Origin: Hyphomicrobiales bacterium | GTDB taxonomy: Bacteria > Pseudomonadota > Alphaproteobacteria > Rhizobiales > Methyloligellaceae | Reading direction: 5' to 3' | DNA: 39,248 bases | NCBI GenBank assembly: GCA_003135455.1 | Contig: PLBV01000056.1 | Coordinates: forward strand, 1 to 39,248 | In this document: one piece after another, positions 24,503 to 32,305 of the stretch | Position numbering within the stretch: the first letter of the stretch is position 1 | Layout: every line of letters begins with the position of its first letter | Notes under the pieces: model-generated | What the model was told of the DNA's origin: nothing | The model's input: the letters and a program-made list of their open reading frames with translations, nothing else | Database searches by the model: none | Position numbers and translations under genes: made by a program

Positions 24503-25195
24503 ATGCTGACGCAAACCGCAGTTTCCCAATCATTTCAAAGCCGGCCGAGCTTTCCCTTCAGCGTGGATGTGGATTGGGCTTTGCCCGATCGGGAAAGAGA
24601 CGCAGGGCCAGCGGGCATTCCCATGAGTTTTGCCCGCAATTCCGAGATCTACGGCGAAGCCGAGCCTGCCGGTCTCATCTATCTGGTCGTGGCCGGCGTG
24701 GTGCGGGCCTCCAAGCTCTTGCCCGATGGGCGGCGTCAGATCAGCGCCTTCCACATGGCGGGTGATCTGTTCGGCTTCGAGCCGGACGAGGTGCGGCACT
24801 TTTCCGCCGAAGCTGTGGTGCCCACCAAGCTCGTCGCGTTTAAGTGGCAGGGCCTGATCGCCGCGGGCGTCAGGTCAGGAGCCTTCATCCGCGAGCTCTT
24901 GCACGTGACCATGAAGGGCCTCAGGCACACCCAGGAGCAGCTCCTCCTGATCGGCCGCAAGAACGCGCTGGAGCGGGTCGCGGCCTTCCTGCTGGAAATG
25001 GGCAACCGCACGGGCAACCGGGGAGTGGTGGAATTGGCCATGCCGCGCCACGACATCGCCGACTATCTCGGCCTTACCCTTGAGACGGTCTCGCGCATGT
25101 TCGCCGAGCTCCGCAGCCTTGGCGCAATAGAGCTCGACGGAGCACGCTGCGTGCGTGTGCTCGACTTGGAGCAACTCACGGCGCTTGGCAGCTAA
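24503..25195 (+). CDS. fixK: FixK-like CRP/FNR-family regulator
   Basis: The 230-residue product has a CRP-type effector barrel (residues about 40-130: EIYGEAEPAGLIYLVVAGVVRAS, ISAFHMAGDLFGFE) and a winged helix with RHDIADYLGLTLETVSRMFAELRSLGAIEL near residues 180-210, the FNR/FixK recognition helix with E-SR. There is no N-terminal Cys cluster as in FNR, so it should not sense oxygen directly. FixJ would control it instead. I chose ATG 24503 because gggagga lies eight bases upstream; a TTG at 24473 is the longer option. Several TTGAT-N4-ATCAA-type boxes in the window are its probable targets. Confidence 0.88.
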   Translation: MLTQTAVSQSFQSRPSFPFSVDVDWALPDRERDAGPAGIPMSFARNSEIYGEAEPAGLIYLVVAGVVRASKLLPDGRRQISAFHMAGDLFGFEPDEVRHFSAEAVVPTKLVAFKWQGLIAAGVRSGAFIRELLHVTMKGLRHTQEQLLLIGRKNALERVAAFLLEMGNRTGNRGVVELAMPRHDIADYLGLTLETVSRMFAELRSLGAIELDGARCVRVLDLEQLTALGS

Positions 25196-25231
25196 GCGCG
25201 CGACGGTCGCGAGGATAGCGGAGCCGGCCGC

Positions 25232-26074
25232 ATGTGTTCTTGGCGCAAAATTCTGGTGCCGGTGAGCGGCGAGCAGGCTTCGAGTTGCGCCGGGCCGCTG
25301 AGTGGGGCCTTCACACTCGCCAAGCGTTTCGGCGCCCAAGTCGAGGGCGTCTACCTTACCAAGACGCTGGAGGTCCCGGCGGGTGACGATTTCCCGGCTG
25401 GCGCGAGCTACGCCCAAGGCGGCACGGCGACGCTCGAGCGGCCGGCGGTAGGGAATGCGGACCGGGCGCTCGCGGCCTTCTCCATCTACTCCCGTCAGTT
25501 CCCCGAGGTGCAAGCCGCCCTGACCGGTTTGGACGGCGAGCTTGGCTTAAGCCTTGCCCGCCACGCCCGCCTCGCCGACGTGACCGTGGTCGGCAATGCC
25601 GGCCGGTACCAGACCGAGTTCTGGCAGGCCGCGCGCGAAGCGGCCCTTTTCGAGAGTGGCCGCCCGGTGCTCGTGGTGCCCACCGGCGAGATCATCGAAA
25701 GTGCGGGCGAGACGTTGCTGATCGCCTGGAAGGATGACGCCGCGGCGGCGCGGGCGCTCGCCACCGCGCTGCCGCTCATTGCCAAGGCGCGCTATATTTG
25801 CGTGATGGCCATCGGTGAGGAGAGCAAGGTCGGCGCGTCGTTACGGGCGGCGCATCGCCATCTCCGCCTGCACAACCCAGATGTCTATATCGAGCTTGTC
25901 GAGGCTGGCGACCGGCTGGCTGGAGAATTGCTGCTTGCCAAGGCCGATTTGTGGGATGATGTCATTCTGCTCATGGGCGCCTACGGCCATTCGCGGCTGC
26001 GTGAGCGGGTGACGGGCGGCGTAACGGAATATATCCTGCAGCACACGACCGTCCCCGTGCTGATGGCGCACTAG
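25232..26074 (+). CDS. Tandem universal stress protein
   Basis: This 280-residue protein has two Usp-type folds. The first half starts WRKILVPVSGEQ and ends SGRPVLVVPTGE. The second half begins TLLIAWKDDAAAARALATALP and ends LMGAYGHSRLRERVTGGVTEYILQHTTVPVLMAH, the canonical Usp closing stretch with a G-x-x-x-R/G-x9 nucleotide motif. The second domain may therefore bind ATP while the first is degenerate. In Rhizobiales such proteins are often induced at low oxygen. It starts 36 bases after fixK on the same strand and may be co-transcribed; no separate FixK-like box was found. Confidence 0.82.
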   Translation: MCSWRKILVPVSGEQASSCAGPLSGAFTLAKRFGAQVEGVYLTKTLEVPAGDDFPAGASYAQGGTATLERPAVGNADRALAAFSIYSRQFPEVQAALTGLDGELGLSLARHARLADVTVVGNAGRYQTEFWQAAREAALFESGRPVLVVPTGEIIESAGETLLIAWKDDAAAARALATALPLIAKARYICVMAIGEESKVGASLRAAHRHLRLHNPDVYIELVEAGDRLAGELLLAKADLWDDVILLMGAYGHSRLRERVTGGVTEYILQHTTVPVLMAH

Positions 26075-26111
26075 CGCCGGTACCGCAATTTCTGTCGAAG
26101 TGAGGGTTAGA

Positions 26112-26459
26112 ATGAACGCGAAGATCACCGCCTCGGGCATCGCCCTGGGCGCCATTCTCCTGCTAGCCGCGGGCCTTGCCTTCGGCGCGCCGGCGCCGGG
26201 CATGCCTGATCCTGTCGCCGGCAAGGTCTTGGCGGAGAAGCTCTGCACTAACTGTCATCTCATCGGCGGTGCCGAGCAGAAGAGCGCCAATGCCGATGTG
26301 CCGAGCTTCCCCGAGATCGCCAACCAGCAGGCGCAGACGGCGGGCGACATCGTTGCCCATATCGTGCTGCCCAAGCACCCGATGCCGACAATCCCGCTCA
26401 CCAGGAACGAGCTCGCCGACTTCGCTGCCTATATTATGAGCTTGCGTGATCGGCCATAG
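26112..26459 (+). CDS. Small secreted c-type cytochrome
   Basis: The 115-residue product has a signal peptide (residues 1-25, LGAILLLAAGLAFGAPAPG), one haem motif CTNCH near residue 45, and a likely axial Met in KHPMPTIPLT. The end ELADFAAYIMSLR is the usual C-terminal helix of class I cytochrome c. It would carry electrons in the periplasm, perhaps toward a high-affinity oxidase or from C1 dehydrogenases. The start ATG 26112 has gaggg upstream. It is intact, unlike the related frameshifted gene at 20232. Its end overlaps the convergent minus-strand gene by 26 bases. Confidence 0.85.
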   Translation: MNAKITASGIALGAILLLAAGLAFGAPAPGMPDPVAGKVLAEKLCTNCHLIGGAEQKSANADVPSFPEIANQQAQTAGDIVAHIVLPKHPMPTIPLTRNELADFAAYIMSLRDRP

Positions 26460-26697
26460 CACGCGAGTTGCAGGGGCAGGACTTGCCGGCACCATGCTCA
26501 TGATTGGGATCGTGATCGGCCTCGATCTCGATCAGGTCTTCCGGCGGCTCGCTTACCGCGACGTAATCGTTCTTGTCGCCGGGGAAGGCGATGATCGTAC
26601 CCCCCTTGCGTCCCGGCGTGAGCGACATGGCGCGCGCGATGTTCACATAGATCGTCTCGCCGCTCTTGTTCTCGGTGCATTTGATCCATTGAGGCAT
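26434..26697 (-). CDS. Small conserved protein of unknown function
   Basis: The 87-residue product begins MPQWIKCTENKSGETIYVNIARAMSL and has the sequence GGTIIAFPGDKNDYVAVSEPPEDL, a compact beta-rich pattern, followed by an acidic/His segment ending with CPCN. I do not recognise a named family. It has a gaggg ribosome site ten bases before the ATG. It is divergent from the 2TM gene across the perfect FixK-type box at 26785-26798; the box centre lies 94 bases from its start and a TAGCAT hexamer sits where a -10 would be expected (26762-26757). The sequence shows possible FixK control, but not the function. Confidence 0.6.
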   Translation of the reverse strand: MPQWIKCTENKSGETIYVNIARAMSLTPGRKGGTIIAFPGDKNDYVAVSEPPEDLIEIEADHDPNHEHGAGKSCPCNSRAMADHASS

Positions 26698-26784
26698 GGC
26701 TTTTATTCCCTCAAAATGTTGGTGGCGCGAGCGCGCTCACGAACGCGCCCAACCAAATGCTAGTCCACGCGTTCTCCTCTAATG

Positions 26785-26798
26785 TTGATCTCGATCAA
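26785..26798. promoter_or_regulatory. Perfect FixK/FNR anaerobox between divergent genes
   Basis: TTGATCTCGATCAA is an exact TTGAT-N4-ATCAA palindrome. A plus-strand -10-like CTAATT (26821-26826) and a minus-strand -10-like TAGCAT (26762-26757) both fit a box at -41.5, so one site could drive both directions. Confidence 0.8.
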
Positions 26799-26881
26799 CA
26801 CCGGCATCGGCAGGGCCTGGCTAATTCGCTTTAAAGACGCGCGCTCTTTGTCCACACGCAAACCAGGAAGGGACTTTTCCG

Positions 26882-27319
26882 ATGACGCGTCCGGATCCAG
26901 CGATGCGTGGATTTCTCATCCACCTCGGCCTTTTCATCGTCGCCAATATCGGCCTCGCTGCCTTGAACCTCATGCGGACGCCCTCGCACATCTGGTTCAT
27001 TTGGGTTCTTGCCGGCTGGGGAATTGGGCTTGCCGCCCATGACATCGCCCTACTGTTGCAGCGGACCCCGCGACGTGAGGCGATCTTCATCGACCCGAGG
27101 GTGCGGGCATTTTTCATCCACGCCTTCGTCTATCTCGCGGTCAACGTGCTGTTGATCGTGGTGAACCTGCTGGTCACGCCAGACCGGTACTGGTTCTATT
27201 GGCCGCTGATCGGCTGGGGCGTGGCCCTGGTCGCCCACGGCTATGCCGTGTACCGTCGCCGCAATCAAACTCGCGCCGGCCGCAACTCGGGCCAGGCGCG
27301 GACAGGAGCCAGACAATGA
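26882..27319 (+). CDS. Protein with two tandem 2TM domains
   Basis: The 145-residue product has an internal duplication. Residues about 9-58 (RGFLIHLGLFIVANIGLAALNL, then HIWFIWVLAGWGIGLAAHDIA) and about 75-125 (RAFFIHAFVYLAVNVLLIVVNL, then YWFYWPLIGWGVALVAHGYAV) repeat the same two-helix hairpin. This gives four membrane segments. Each half matches the small 2TM domain family, usually found singly or fused to sensors. The C-terminus is basic and disordered. The gene sits 84 bases from the perfect FixK box and its stop overlaps the next start by four bases (ATGA), so the two form an operon. The function is unknown. Confidence 0.8.
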   Translation: MTRPDPAMRGFLIHLGLFIVANIGLAALNLMRTPSHIWFIWVLAGWGIGLAAHDIALLLQRTPRREAIFIDPRVRAFFIHAFVYLAVNVLLIVVNLLVTPDRYWFYWPLIGWGVALVAHGYAVYRRRNQTRAGRNSGQARTGARQ

Positions 27320-27750
27320 AGCGAAAGAGGCTGTGGTACGTCATCGCCGATGGTGGACGGGCGCGTTTCGTCGAGCGCGACTTAAACGGTGCCTTCCGCA
27401 CCATCTCGAATTTCGTCTCGACGGAGCTCCATGCCGAGTCCCATGACCTCGGCGTCGACCGCCCGGCGCGGGTCAGGGAGAGCGCCAACGCGGAGCGTCA
27501 TGCCATCGAGCCGCGCCGCGATTTGCACGCCGCCGCCAAAGAAGATTTCATCCGCAGCGTGGCGGACGCGCTTGCCGCCGAGGACGGGCAGTTCGACGAG
27601 CTCGTGCTGGTGGCCCCGGCGCGTGTGCTGTCGCAGCTGAAGGACAGTCTCGCCAAGCCGCTTGCCAGCCGCGTGGTCAAGGACCTGCAGAAAGACCTGA
27701 CCAAGGTCCCGGACCACGACCTCGCCACGCATCTGTCTCCGCCGCTCTGA
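27316..27750 (+). CDS. Host-attachment-protein family (AtsE-like) protein
   Basis: The 144-residue soluble product reads KRLWYVIADGGRARFVE at the start, a signature of the family named after a plant-attachment gene in Agrobacterium. It ends with LVLVAPARVLSQLKDSL, VVKDLQKDLTKVPDHDLATHL, also typical. Despite the name, members occur widely in free-living Alphaproteobacteria and appear in low-oxygen and stress regulons, so I do not infer host interaction. The start ATG 27316 overlaps the stop of the 2TM gene, so it is translationally coupled. A strong hairpin follows at 27787-27825. Confidence 0.82.
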   Translation: MKRKRLWYVIADGGRARFVERDLNGAFRTISNFVSTELHAESHDLGVDRPARVRESANAERHAIEPRRDLHAAAKEDFIRSVADALAAEDGQFDELVLVAPARVLSQLKDSLAKPLASRVVKDLQKDLTKVPDHDLATHLSPPL

Positions 27751-27786
27751 GAGACCGCTTGGTCGAAACGACGGAAACCGCACCTT

Positions 27787-27825
27787 GCTCCCTGCTCCCC
27801 CGCAAGGGGGGAGGGGGTCAGGAGC
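27787..27825. terminator. Hairpin between convergent genes
   Basis: gctcc (27787-27791) pairs with ggagc (27821-27825), and the inner ctccccc (27795-27801) with gggggag (27807-27813) over a short loop. It lies between two convergent gene ends, but there is no long T-run, so it is a hairpin with probable rather than certain terminator role. Confidence 0.45.
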
Positions 27826-27849
27826 GGGCCGCCCAGTCGTGCAGGCCCG

Positions 27850-30570
27850 TTAAGCCGAATGAGCGCTCGGAGCGGCCTTCCCCCCGACGGGCAGCGTAAG
27901 CCTCACCTTGCGCAAGCCGAGATCCTCCGGTTCGGGGGTGATGTCGAAGCCCATATCGCGGCACATTTGCAGCATGCGGCTGTTGGTGGCGAGCACGTCG
28001 CCATGCAGGTCGCGCAAGCCTTCGCTCTCGGCATACCCGATGAGGTGGCTGAGCAGCGCCCAGCCGATACCTTGGCCTTTGACGTCGCTGCGCACGATGA
28101 TGGCGTATTCGCCTGAAACATAGTCGGGATCGGCCTCGAGCCTCGCCACGCCGAGCAGCTCCTTCTGGTCCTCCGAGAGCGCGATGAAGGCCATGGCGCG
28201 GCCATAGTCGATCTGGGTGAAACGGGCGTTCGTCTTGTGGGAGAACTCCTTGCGCGGGGCGAGGAAGCGAAAGCGGATGTCGTCCGGCGACAGTTTGGCC
28301 TGAAAGGCGGCAAGGAGCGCCTCGTCGGTGGGTCGGATCGGCCGGATCGACACCGCCACGCCGTCGCCCGTCTCCGCCCTCGTCTCCCATTGGTTGGGGT
28401 AGGGCCTGACCGCGAGCCGCGGATTGGGCCCGGGCAGCTCAACCTCCCTGGGCTCGATGCGGATGCGGGCGTCGAGCGCGATCACGCCCTTCGTGTCGGC
28501 GAGCAGCGGATTGATGTCGAGCTCGCGGATGCAAGGGCAGTCCACAACGAGCTGCGACAACCGCACCAGCGTGTCGGCGATGGCGGCGAGGTCCGCGGCC
28601 GGCCGGTCGCGATAGCCCTGGAGCAGTCTATAGACGCGCGTCTGCGCCATGAGGTCGCGCGCCAGCTCCACATCGAGAGGCGGCAACGCCGCGGCCGTGT
28701 CGCGGATGATCTCGGTCGCCGTGCCGCCCGCGCCGAACAGGATCACCGGGCCGAACAGGCGATCGTCGAAGACGCCGATCAAGAGCTCTTGCGCGTCGGG
28801 GCGCACGATCATTGGCTGCACGGTGAAGCCGATGATGCGCGCCTCGGGTCTTAACTCGGCGACGCGTCGCAAGATCGCCTCGGCGGCGGCGCGGGCCTCT
28901 GCCGGGGAGGTGAGCCCGAGCTTCACCCCGCCCACATCGGATTTGTGCGGCACATCCTCCGACAGGACCTTGACCACGACGGACGGCGCTTGCTCCAGCA
29001 GCTCGCGCGCGATCTCCTCGACTTCCGCCGCCGACGTCGCCACCCTGGTCGGGACGGTTTCGATGCCATAGGCGGCGAGCACCGCCTTGGCCTCGGGCTC
29101 GGTGAGGAGTGCGCGGCCGTCATTGGCCGCGCCCCGCATGGCGCTCCGCGCCGCCTCGTTGTCGAGTTTAGAGAGATCTGCCTCGCGCGGCGGCGTCCGC
29201 ATCAGGGCGTCCTGCCCTTGTGCGTAGTGCCAAAGGAAGCCGAAGCCTTTGATCGCTTGCCTCGGCGTTTGGTAGGTCGGAATGCGGGCCTCCTGAAACT
29301 TTGCCCGCGCCTCGGCTGCCGCCGTCTCGCCGAGCCAGCTGGTCAGGATAGGGGGCACGCGGCCCTGTTTCCGGTGGGATGCGACGGTGTCGATGACGGC
29401 TTGTGCAGCGTCGCTCGACGAGGCAAGCGCGGTCGGGCAATTCATGACGAGGATGGCGTCGTCACCCTTGTGTGCCAGCACCGCGTCCATGGCGGCGGCA
29501 TAGCGGTCGGGCTTGGCGTCGCCGATGATGTCGATGGGGTTGGCGCGCGACCAATTGGCAGGCAGCACCTGGTCGAGCTCGGTGACGAGGTCGGGAGCAA
29601 GCTCTGCCAGTTCTGCGCCTGAGTCGATCAAATCGTCGACGGCGAGGATGCCGGCGCCGCCGCCATTGGTCACGATCATCAGCCGATTGCCGGCGATGGG
29701 CTTGAGACAGGTCAGCGTCTCGGCGGCGATGAACAGCTCCTCTAGATCGCCAACGCGCACCAGCCCCGCCCGCCGGAAGGCAGCCTCCACGGCGGCGTCG
29801 TTCCCGGCGAGCGCGCCGGTATGGGTCGCCGCGGCCCGGGCCGATGCTTTGTGGCGCCCGGACTTGATCACGACCACGGGCTTGGCACGCGCCGCAGACC
29901 GCGCTGCCGACATGAACTTGCGCGCCGCGGGAATCGTCTCGAGATAGAGGAGGATGGCCTCGGTCGAGACGTCGGAGGCCAGCATATCGAGCAGGTCGCC
30001 CACATCCACATCGGTCATGTCTCCCATGGACACCACATAGGAGAAGCCGATGCCGCGGGCGGCGGCCCAGTCGAGCACGCCGGTCACCAGCGCGCCGGAC
30101 TGGGAGAGAAAGGCGAGCTTGCCGGGCGCAAGCCTCGTCATGCCGAAATTGGCGTTGAGCCCAAGGGCGGGCACCGCGATGCCGAGACAGTTCGGGCCGA
30201 TGATGCGGAGACAGTAGGGCCGTGCGGCGTCGAGCATAGCTTGCTTGAGATCGGGCCCGAACCCCGCGGTGATGACGACGGCGGCGCGGGTGCCCTTCGC
30301 CCCCAGCGCTCCGATGAGAGCGGGCACCGTCTTGGGCGGCGAAGCGATCACCGCAAGCTCGGGCGGCTCCGGCAGCGCCTCGACCGTCGGAAAGCACGGC
30401 TTCCCGCTGATCTCCCGATGGCTAGGATTGACGAGATAGACGGGTCCGGAGAAACCGCCCGCGAGCACGTTCCGGGTCAGCGTCTCGCCGACGGAGCCCG
30501 GCTCCGAGCTTGCGCCAATCACCGCCACCGAGCGCGGACGCAAGGCATGGTCGAGATTGCGGATGGTCAT
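27850..30570 (-). CDS. Acetyl-CoA-synthetase (ADP-forming)-like / GNAT acyltransferase fusion (Pat-type)
   Basis: The protein has 906 residues. Residues about 1-140 form a CoA-binding Rossmann fold (SVAVIGASSEPGSVGETL); about 150-300 are a succinyl-CoA-ligase-like part (LAFLSQSGALVTG, SMGDMTDVD); about 480-700 form an ATP-grasp part (VVKVLSEDVPHKSDVGGVKLGL). The last 150 residues are a GNAT acetyltransferase with VRSDVKGQGIGWALLSHLIGYAE. This architecture is that of bacterial Pat-type protein lysine acetyltransferases, which regulate acyl-CoA synthetases and other enzymes. The ligase active-site His is not evident to me, which would fit a regulatory rather than catalytic ligase part. It lies 40 bases downstream of the small gene carrying a FixK-type box, so it may form an operon with it. 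Confidence 0.85.
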   Translation of the reverse strand: MTIRNLDHALRPRSVAVIGASSEPGSVGETLTRNVLAGGFSGPVYLVNPSHREISGKPCFPTVEALPEPPELAVIASPPKTVPALIGALGAKGTRAAVVITAGFGPDLKQAMLDAARPYCLRIIGPNCLGIAVPALGLNANFGMTRLAPGKLAFLSQSGALVTGVLDWAAARGIGFSYVVSMGDMTDVDVGDLLDMLASDVSTEAILLYLETIPAARKFMSAARSAARAKPVVVIKSGRHKASARAAATHTGALAGNDAAVEAAFRRAGLVRVGDLEELFIAAETLTCLKPIAGNRLMIVTNGGGAGILAVDDLIDSGAELAELAPDLVTELDQVLPANWSRANPIDIIGDAKPDRYAAAMDAVLAHKGDDAILVMNCPTALASSSDAAQAVIDTVASHRKQGRVPPILTSWLGETAAAEARAKFQEARIPTYQTPRQAIKGFGFLWHYAQGQDALMRTPPREADLSKLDNEAARSAMRGAANDGRALLTEPEAKAVLAAYGIETVPTRVATSAAEVEEIARELLEQAPSVVVKVLSEDVPHKSDVGGVKLGLTSPAEARAAAEAILRRVAELRPEARIIGFTVQPMIVRPDAQELLIGVFDDRLFGPVILFGAGGTATEIIRDTAAALPPLDVELARDLMAQTRVYRLLQGYRDRPAADLAAIADTLVRLSQLVVDCPCIRELDINPLLADTKGVIALDARIRIEPREVELPGPNPRLAVRPYPNQWETRAETGDGVAVSIRPIRPTDEALLAAFQAKLSPDDIRFRFLAPRKEFSHKTNARFTQIDYGRAMAFIALSEDQKELLGVARLEADPDYVSGEYAIIVRSDVKGQGIGWALLSHLIGYAESEGLRDLHGDVLATNSRMLQMCRDMGFDITPEPEDLGLRKVRLTLPVGGKAAPSAHSA

Positions 30571-30610
30571 CGACGACCGCGCGAGGTCCGGACTTGCGTC
30601 GCCAGCAACC

Positions 30611-30985
30611 TCATTCCAGCGGCCGCACGAAGGTCACCCTGAACGTCCGGAGCACGTCGTCATGCTCCTTGATGGAGACATACTCGCCGGGCACGAAGCG
30701 ATGGTCGCCGAAGCGGTATCCCGTCTCTTCATCGTCGGCATCTCCCATCACGTCGTAATGAAAAGCCCAGGACCCGCCGGGCTTGCGCACCAGATGCCCG
30801 ATCTCGTCGTCTTGGCGGTCCCAAAAGCGGCGCACGCGGCAGCGATCACGATCGGACTTCCACTCCGTCGGCGAAATCCTGCCGTCGTCGGCGAGTGGCG
30901 CGGTGAACTCATAGCCGCGCTCGCTGCTTCCGTCGGGAAAGTCATGATCGCGGGCGAGCTCGAGGCGAATTTGGCTGAAACTCAT
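30611..30985 (-). CDS. Small conserved protein with FixK-type promoter, unknown function
   Basis: The 124-residue soluble product has no membrane segment and several charged and aromatic clusters (RGYEFTAPLADDGRISPTEW, CRVRRFWDRQDDEIGHL, SWAFHYDVMGDADDEETGYRFGDHRFVPGEYVSI). I recognise it only as a recurrent hypothetical of Rhizobiales, not a named family. The start at 30985 is supported by ggaggatctcaa directly before the ATG; longer frames upstream are unsupported. The box at 31059-31072 is centred about 80 bases from the start. It leads the acetyltransferase gene by 40 bases. Confidence 0.65.
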   Translation of the reverse strand: MSFSQIRLELARDHDFPDGSSERGYEFTAPLADDGRISPTEWKSDRDRCRVRRFWDRQDDEIGHLVRKPGGSWAFHYDVMGDADDEETGYRFGDHRFVPGEYVSIKEHDDVLRTFRVTFVRPLE

Positions 30986-31358
30986 TTGAGATCCTCCGGG
31001 CAATGTTAGGGCGGCATCGTTGCTAGGCGATGACAGTCTCATTATGGGCGGCCAGGCATTGACAAAAATCAAACTGCCGAGCGGGTTCGAAGACGGCGGC
31101 CACACCGGAGCCTAAGGACATCTAGCGACCGTCATCGAAATGGCGTCGCTCAAGGCGGAGAAATCGGTGCCCGTGGAGCGGCTTCCCTGGGGCGTCGCCG
31201 TCATTCCATAAAAGGTGAGTGGGGCCATAAAGGCGAGTGGGGGAAGCGGCGCCACTTCGCCCCTAAGATATTTTGCCCCTAAGATATAAAACCATACCGG
31301 ACGCACCTTGAGCGCGCCCGGCACGCATCGGGCAACTTGGCGGGACTTTCGTCGCGCC
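30986..31358. other. Intergenic region with a FixK-type box and short direct repeats
   Basis: This 373-base gap holds the box at 31059-31072. Near 31214-31283 it has imperfect short direct repeats (gtgagtgggg/gcgagtgggg and cgcccctaagatat/tgcccctaagatat). A possible 70-codon minus-strand frame (31112-31324) spans the repeats and shows no family features, so I see no gene here. Confidence 0.5.
31059..31072 (-). promoter_or_regulatory. FixK/FNR-type box upstream of the 30611-30985 gene
   Basis: TTGACAAAAATCAA has one mismatch to TTGAT-N4-ATCAA. On the minus strand it lies about 80 bases from the gene start. No -10-like hexamer at ideal spacing was found, so this is weaker than the others. Confidence 0.5.
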
Positions 31359-31661
31359 TTATTTTTTCATGTCTTTGACGGTCGACGAGTCTTTCACGTA
31401 GCCCGCCCCGCAGCCGGACTTGAACTCGTCCGCGGTGACCTTGCCGTCGCCGTCGGTGTCGACCGTGGTGTAGTTGAGGACATAGGGCACCACCTGATCC
31501 TTCGACAGGGTGTCGCCATTGGGCGATGCCATGGTCCAAGCGGCCTGGCATTTGGCGTCATCCAGCGGGGCGCCCTTCTCATCGGCAGCTTGTGCCGCGG
31601 CAGCCAGGAGAAAACCCGTACCAAGCAACACAGTCACGCGTGTCAGGGTCGCCAGTCTCAT
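31359..31661 (-). CDS. Secreted EF-hand protein
   Basis: The 100-residue product has a signal peptide (MRLATLTRVTVLLGTGFLLAAAAQA) and a mature part of about 75 residues. It carries one canonical EF-hand loop, DTDGDGKVTADE, with acidic residues at positions 1, 3, 5 and 12. A second, degenerate loop (ASPNGDTLSKDQ) lies earlier, lacking the first ligands. Two Cys (KCQAAW and SGCGAG) could form a disulfide. I chose the start at 31661 because aaggag lies eight bases upstream; a GTG three codons earlier is less likely. It lies 3.4 kb from xoxF. Calcium is the usual metal for such loops; lanthanide binding would be a guess. Confidence 0.75.
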   Translation of the reverse strand: MRLATLTRVTVLLGTGFLLAAAAQAADEKGAPLDDAKCQAAWTMASPNGDTLSKDQVVPYVLNYTTVDTDGDGKVTADEFKSGCGAGYVKDSSTVKDMKK

Positions 31662-32305
31662 CGCTCGCACTCCTTGGGTTGATGTTTAAGTGCTGATGTC
31701 GAACTGAAACGCTCATGAGCAGACGCGCACAAGTTTCCGACCGGCGCGAGGCTCACGCCCGCTTTCGAATCGGCGCAGAACGACAGAGGGGCATGCTTGC
31801 CGGCTGCTCTGCGCAAGCCGTCCTGCCTCCAATTCAGCTTGAACTCTGGCGGGGCGTCGTGGCCTAGCCGCCTTGGTGCCGGGCATCCTGTCGGACTTGC
31901 CGGAGGATCGGCTCGTGCTCCGCAAAGGTTGCTGTCTTCATGGGGCGTTTCCGCTCCATGTTTTAGGGGAAGTGCCCAATAAATGTGCTGTGATGCGATC
32001 GGTTCCGCGCCTGCCGGGTCCGCCCGCATCCTTCGCTGAGAAGTTGAGCCGCTACATCCGCGCACGTCTTTAGGCTAGTGCCCGGCCGGCCTGCCGTCTC
32101 TACCCGCCTTCCCAAGTGTGACCGGGATAATTTGGCAATCGAATTGCCAACCTTGACCTTGCTTTTTCTCCCCTTCCATATGCAGTGCTTAGTTTGCGGG
32201 GTCAGCCCTGCCAAAGCTCGGCACGTCGACCATGAAACAAGAGACCCATAACGCGGGCACAATGAATTCGGGACTGAGCATTCTGGGGCCTGCGCGCTCG
32301 GGTCG
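31662..32305. other. Intergenic region before the two-component pair
   Basis: This 644-base stretch contains no convincing gene in either strand; the open frames found in it have no family features and no good ribosome sites. Its only clear signal is the palindrome at 32132-32150 followed by TTGACC at 32153-32158. Confidence 0.5.
32132..32158 (+). promoter_or_regulatory. Palindromic operator and -35-like element of the two-component genes
   Basis: TTGGCAAT-cga-ATTGCCAA is a perfect 8-base inverted repeat. It is followed after two bases by TTGACC, a likely -35, with a -10-like CATATG 18 bases later. The same arms occur before xoxF. Confidence 0.6.

Noticed and set aside
31112-31324. Minus-strand 70-codon frame in the intergenic gap
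   Set aside because: Spans short direct repeats, has no clear ribosome site and no family features.
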